DNA of 64,000 nucleotides from Saprospiraceae bacterium (GTDB lineage: Bacteria > Bacteroidota > Bacteroidia > Chitinophagales > Saprospiraceae). Every line of letters starts with the position of its first letter. Position 1 is the stretch's first letter. Of the stretch, positions 61,669-64,000 are shown one piece after another. The translations under genes were made by a program, and so were the position numbers. The notes under the pieces were generated by a model. It was not told the DNA's origin. It worked only from the letters and a program-made list of their open reading frames with translations, and made no database searches. Location: the NCBI GenBank assembly GCA_041392805.1, contig JAWKLJ010000001.1, forward strand, positions 2,232,001 to 2,296,000. Direction: 5' to 3'.

Positions 61669-61969
61669 AATTGAGAGAAAAACTAGGCGAGCTTGGATTG
61701 TAATCATATTGGTGCAACAGGCTAATCTCCACCTGCATAAATCTGGTCAAAGGAAAATCAATCAACATTTCCATCACTTCTACTTCTGATTCAGCAGAAA
61801 AAATAGCCCAAACCTTAGCCTTCTCTAAAGACAGGGCATAATTGAGCAATTTCCCTTGCGTAAGGTATTGGCTGACCACGGCTTGCTGATAGGGTACCAG
61901 GTCTAGAAATTCATTACAAATTTCTTCAGGTAAAGATAGATCAACCATGAAATGCTGGGTAGCGTACAT
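61667..61969 (-). CDS. Small protein with muconolactone isomerase-like fold
   Basis: A 100-residue cytoplasmic protein with alternating strand-helix pattern (FMVDLSLPEEICNEFLDLVPYQQAVVSQYLTQGKLLNYALS, VWAIFSAESEVEVMEMLIDFPL). The layout and the V-x-L-S-x-P, W-x-I-F-x-A and D-x-P-L segments resemble the ferredoxin-like muconolactone delta-isomerase family, which is widespread as small uncharacterised proteins. Enzymatic activity cannot be claimed. No operon partner. Confidence 0.6.
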   Translation of the reverse strand: MYATQHFMVDLSLPEEICNEFLDLVPYQQAVVSQYLTQGKLLNYALSLEKAKVWAIFSAESEVEVMEMLIDFPLTRFMQVEISLLHQYDYNPSSPSFSLN

Positions 61970-62149
61970 GCAATACTCTGTTTTAGACGACTAAGAACAG
62001 GTTGGGGTAGCCATGATTTACTGATTCGAGATAATGCAACCCTAACCTATGCCAAAGGTAGTTGGTAAAATTTGAAATATATAGACGCATCGAAACTAAA
62101 TAATAATTTGTCAGAAATTAGACCCAAATGGCTGTTGGGCTGGATAATC

Positions 62150-62911
62150 TTATTTATTCAAAGCAGTATCCCGCAAACGTTGCAAAAAGGGAGAAGCAAA
62201 AATAAAATCGTGCAACACTTCATTGTCGCTCGACAATACCTCCGTCTTATTCCCTCGCCAGGCTATTTCCCCTTTATATAACAAGGTGATATTATCACCA
62301 ATTTCCATCACAGAGTTCATGTCGTGGGTATTAATAACCGTCGTCATATTTTTTTCTATCGTAATGCTCCGAATCAATTCGTCAATGACGATGGCGGTTT
62401 TAGGGTCAAGACCAGAATTGGGTTCATCGCAGAATAAATAGGCAGGATCCAAGACAATAGCCCGGGCTATCCCTACTCGCTTTTGCATCCCCCCACTGGT
62501 TTCTGAAGGATATTTGTTATTGACTCCCTCAAGGTTAACGCGTTCCAGACAATAGTTTACCCGATCAAGTTTTTCTTTTTTGGTCATGTTCGTAAACATA
62601 TCTAAGGGGAACCGAATGTTTTCCTCTACGCTCATAGAATCAAATAGCGCAGAGGCTTGGAACAACATCCCTACCTTCATCCGCAAGGTACGGGTATCTT
62701 TTTTGTTCAATTGGCAAAAATCGATATCACCATACCAAATCTTACCACTCGTAGGTGCCAACAGACCAACCAATAACTTTAATAAAACGGTCTTACCTGC
62801 TCCACTTCGGCCAATAATAAGATTGGTTTTACCGCTGTAAAATTCCGTATTAATCCCTTTTAGGATTTCGGCATCACCAAATGACTTAAAAATATCCTCT
62901 GTTCGAATCAT
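62150..62911 (-). CDS. mlaF: Mla-type phospholipid ABC transporter ATP-binding protein
   Basis: A 253-residue ATPase of the MCE/Mla lipid transport system. Walker A is GRSGAGKT (34-41), the signature is ETSGGMQKRV (around 137-146) with the GGM typical of MlaF in place of GGQ, and Walker B is YLFCDEP (158-164). It pairs with MlaE encoded just upstream (18-base gap) and would drive phospholipid movement between the inner and outer membrane. The MCE-domain protein is not in the window. Confidence 0.9.
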   Translation of the reverse strand: MIRTEDIFKSFGDAEILKGINTEFYSGKTNLIIGRSGAGKTVLLKLLVGLLAPTSGKIWYGDIDFCQLNKKDTRTLRMKVGMLFQASALFDSMSVEENIRFPLDMFTNMTKKEKLDRVNYCLERVNLEGVNNKYPSETSGGMQKRVGIARAIVLDPAYLFCDEPNSGLDPKTAIVIDELIRSITIEKNMTTVINTHDMNSVMEIGDNITLLYKGEIAWRGNKTEVLSSDNEVLHDFIFASPFLQRLRDTALNK

Positions 62912-62929
62912 AGCTAGGTATGTTTGGGT

Positions 62930-63676
62930 CTATGTCAAAATAATAGCGATCAAATAATCGGATAACAAAATCAAAATATCACTAAATACAACGGCATTCG
63001 TACTAGCCCTCCCCAACTCAATACTTCCCCCTTTAACATAGTATCCCTGGTAACAGGATACCGATGTCAAGATAAAAGCAAATACTAGTGATTTGACAAA
63101 CATCATGGTAATATTTCGCTCTTCAAAAAAGGAGCGCACGCCCAACACATATTCCGCATTCGACATTAAACCACTGGGCACAGAAGCAAGGTATCCGCCA
63201 AGAATGCTGATGAATGCCGCCAAGGCAACCAACATAGGAATAACAAATAAAGCGGCAATCACCTTGGGCATAATTAGGTAAGCAGCCGTATTTACGCCCA
63301 TTATTTCCATGGCATCAATATGCTCCTTCTGCCGCATCCCGCCAATTTCTGCGGCAATATTAGATCCAACCTTTCCGGCAAGTACCAAACAAGAAATAGT
63401 AGGTGCTAATTCAATAATCGTACTATCCCTTACAATGTAACCGATATAATAACGTGGAACAAATGATCCCTCCAACTGATAGGCAAACTGCACGGCTGTC
63501 ACCGCACCAATGAATACCGCAATGAGGCCTACAATCACCAATGAACCAACGCCAATGTCATTCATTTGCCGCAGCGTTTCTTTGTAGTACATCGACAGCT
63601 TCTCCGGCTTGGAGAAAGCCGTTCTCATCATGATCACATAGCGCCCCAAATGATATAAAAATTTCGAAAAAATCAT
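62930..63676 (-). CDS. mlaE: Mla-type phospholipid ABC transporter permease
   Basis: A 248-residue membrane protein of the MlaE/YrbE family. Characteristic segments are GVGSLVIVGLIAVFIGAVTAVQFAYQL, PTISCLVLAGKVGSNIAAEIGGMRQKEHIDAMEIMGVNTAAYLIMPKVIA in parts and the C-terminal FILTSVSCYQGYYVKGGSIELGRAST. About five helices. It precedes mlaF on the minus strand and forms the transmembrane part of the lipid transporter. Confidence 0.9.
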   Translation of the reverse strand: MIFSKFLYHLGRYVIMMRTAFSKPEKLSMYYKETLRQMNDIGVGSLVIVGLIAVFIGAVTAVQFAYQLEGSFVPRYYIGYIVRDSTIIELAPTISCLVLAGKVGSNIAAEIGGMRQKEHIDAMEIMGVNTAAYLIMPKVIAALFVIPMLVALAAFISILGGYLASVPSGLMSNAEYVLGVRSFFEERNITMMFVKSLVFAFILTSVSCYQGYYVKGGSIELGRASTNAVVFSDILILLSDYLIAIILT

Positions 63677-63905
63677 ATTTTACATTGTTCCGTTCCTAAT
63701 CAGGAATGGTGAATTAATAAATTGCGTTTTTGGCTAAGTTTGATTCTCCTATATTTTTTTACTCCCTTTCCTTGCGAAAGGCCAAAATTAGCCGTTTTTT
63801 CTGGAAATCGTTTATCGACCGAAAGATTTATGACATGCTCAAGCATGCTTTAGGTTTTGGGGTGTGCATCAGATCGCTTATTTTGCGCTACAAAAATAAA
63901 AGCTT

Positions 63906-64000
63906 ATGCCCTTTACTGTACTCATTACTGGAGCTACCAAAGGAATTGGCCGCGCTTTGGCCGAAACTTTTGCTGAGAATGGATTCCATTTAGCCCTGAC
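63906..64000 (+). CDS. SDR family oxidoreductase, N-terminal fragment (cut by window edge)
   Basis: Only the first 31 codons are inside the window. They read MPFTVLITGATKGIGRALAE followed by TFAENGFHLAL, the Rossmann NAD(P)-binding TGxxxGIG motif of short-chain dehydrogenases/reductases. Substrate cannot be deduced. Confidence 0.85.
   Translation, partial: MPFTVLITGATKGIGRALAETFAENGFHLAL

Noticed and set aside
1..64000. tRNA, rRNA or tmRNA genes
   Set aside because: No cloverleaf with a T-loop GTTCGA-type motif or rRNA core sequence was recognised by eye; a tRNAscan/Rfam run would be needed to exclude them fully.

Overview
The window is chromosomal DNA of a Bacteroidota bacterium, most likely of the Saprospiraceae/Lewinella-Haliscomenobacter type. 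The evidence is a SusC/SusD pair with a DUF6377-type regulator, several C-terminal type IX secretion (T9SS) sorting domains, a DUF6427 membrane protein, a bactofilin next to AtpZ, MlaE/MlaF, Bacteroidota -7 promoter boxes (TAnnTTTG), weak Shine-Dalgarno sequences and many dispersed intergenic palindromes. The placement rests on gene content only; no rRNA or tRNA gene was seen.

Layout. 1-6.3 kb is mixed housekeeping: the end of a sulfatase, a GNAT acetyltransferase, a two-gene ABC-2 exporter, two thioredoxin-fold lipoproteins, a CPBP membrane protease and a phosphotriesterase-like hydrolase. 6.5-20 kb is a starch/alpha-glucan utilisation locus: DUF6377 regulator, a long leader with two terminator-like hairpins, SusC, an unusual SusD carrying two embedded SusE-type modules, SusE, an FG-GAP/ASPIC protein and a secreted GH13 amylase. 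20.3-26.6 kb holds two large paralogous beta-propeller (BNR/VPS10-like) exported proteins arranged tail to tail. 27.4-28.4 kb has a tail-anchored hypothetical protein and a second GNAT.

29-47.4 kb is the most unusual region. It has two tandem WD40-caspase proteins with almost identical caspase domains, followed in convergent orientation by a minus-strand series: CHASE2 sensor, FecR-like protein, M48-like metallopeptidase, FecR-like protein, caspase-TPR protein, M48-like metallopeptidase. A protein with a coiled-coil region and a possible outer-membrane barrel is divergent from CHASE2. All of these carry signal peptides or membrane anchors, so the locus looks like an extracytoplasmic protease network with its own envelope sensor.

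47.4-64 kb returns to general functions: a cytochrome c/copper monooxygenase fusion with a redoxin, a sterol-desaturase-like hydroxylase, an HTTM protein, bactofilin-AtpZ and an AtpI-like protein, a biotin carrier protein, a small protein plus HNH endonuclease, a DsbD with duplicated sensor domains and a stand-alone third copy, PurQ, DUF6427, a small MIase-like protein, MlaE-MlaF and the start of an SDR oxidoreductase.

The intergenic DNA is rich in repeats: a MITE-like 186-bp element between the two caspase genes, a two-copy element with GGACTTTTGAC termini, three copies of an ACATCAGAAGTT palindrome, a GGACGTGGAGG family, 22-bp tandem repeats, and two 10-bp-phased micro-repeats. Coordinates of repeats were read by eye and may be off by a base or two.
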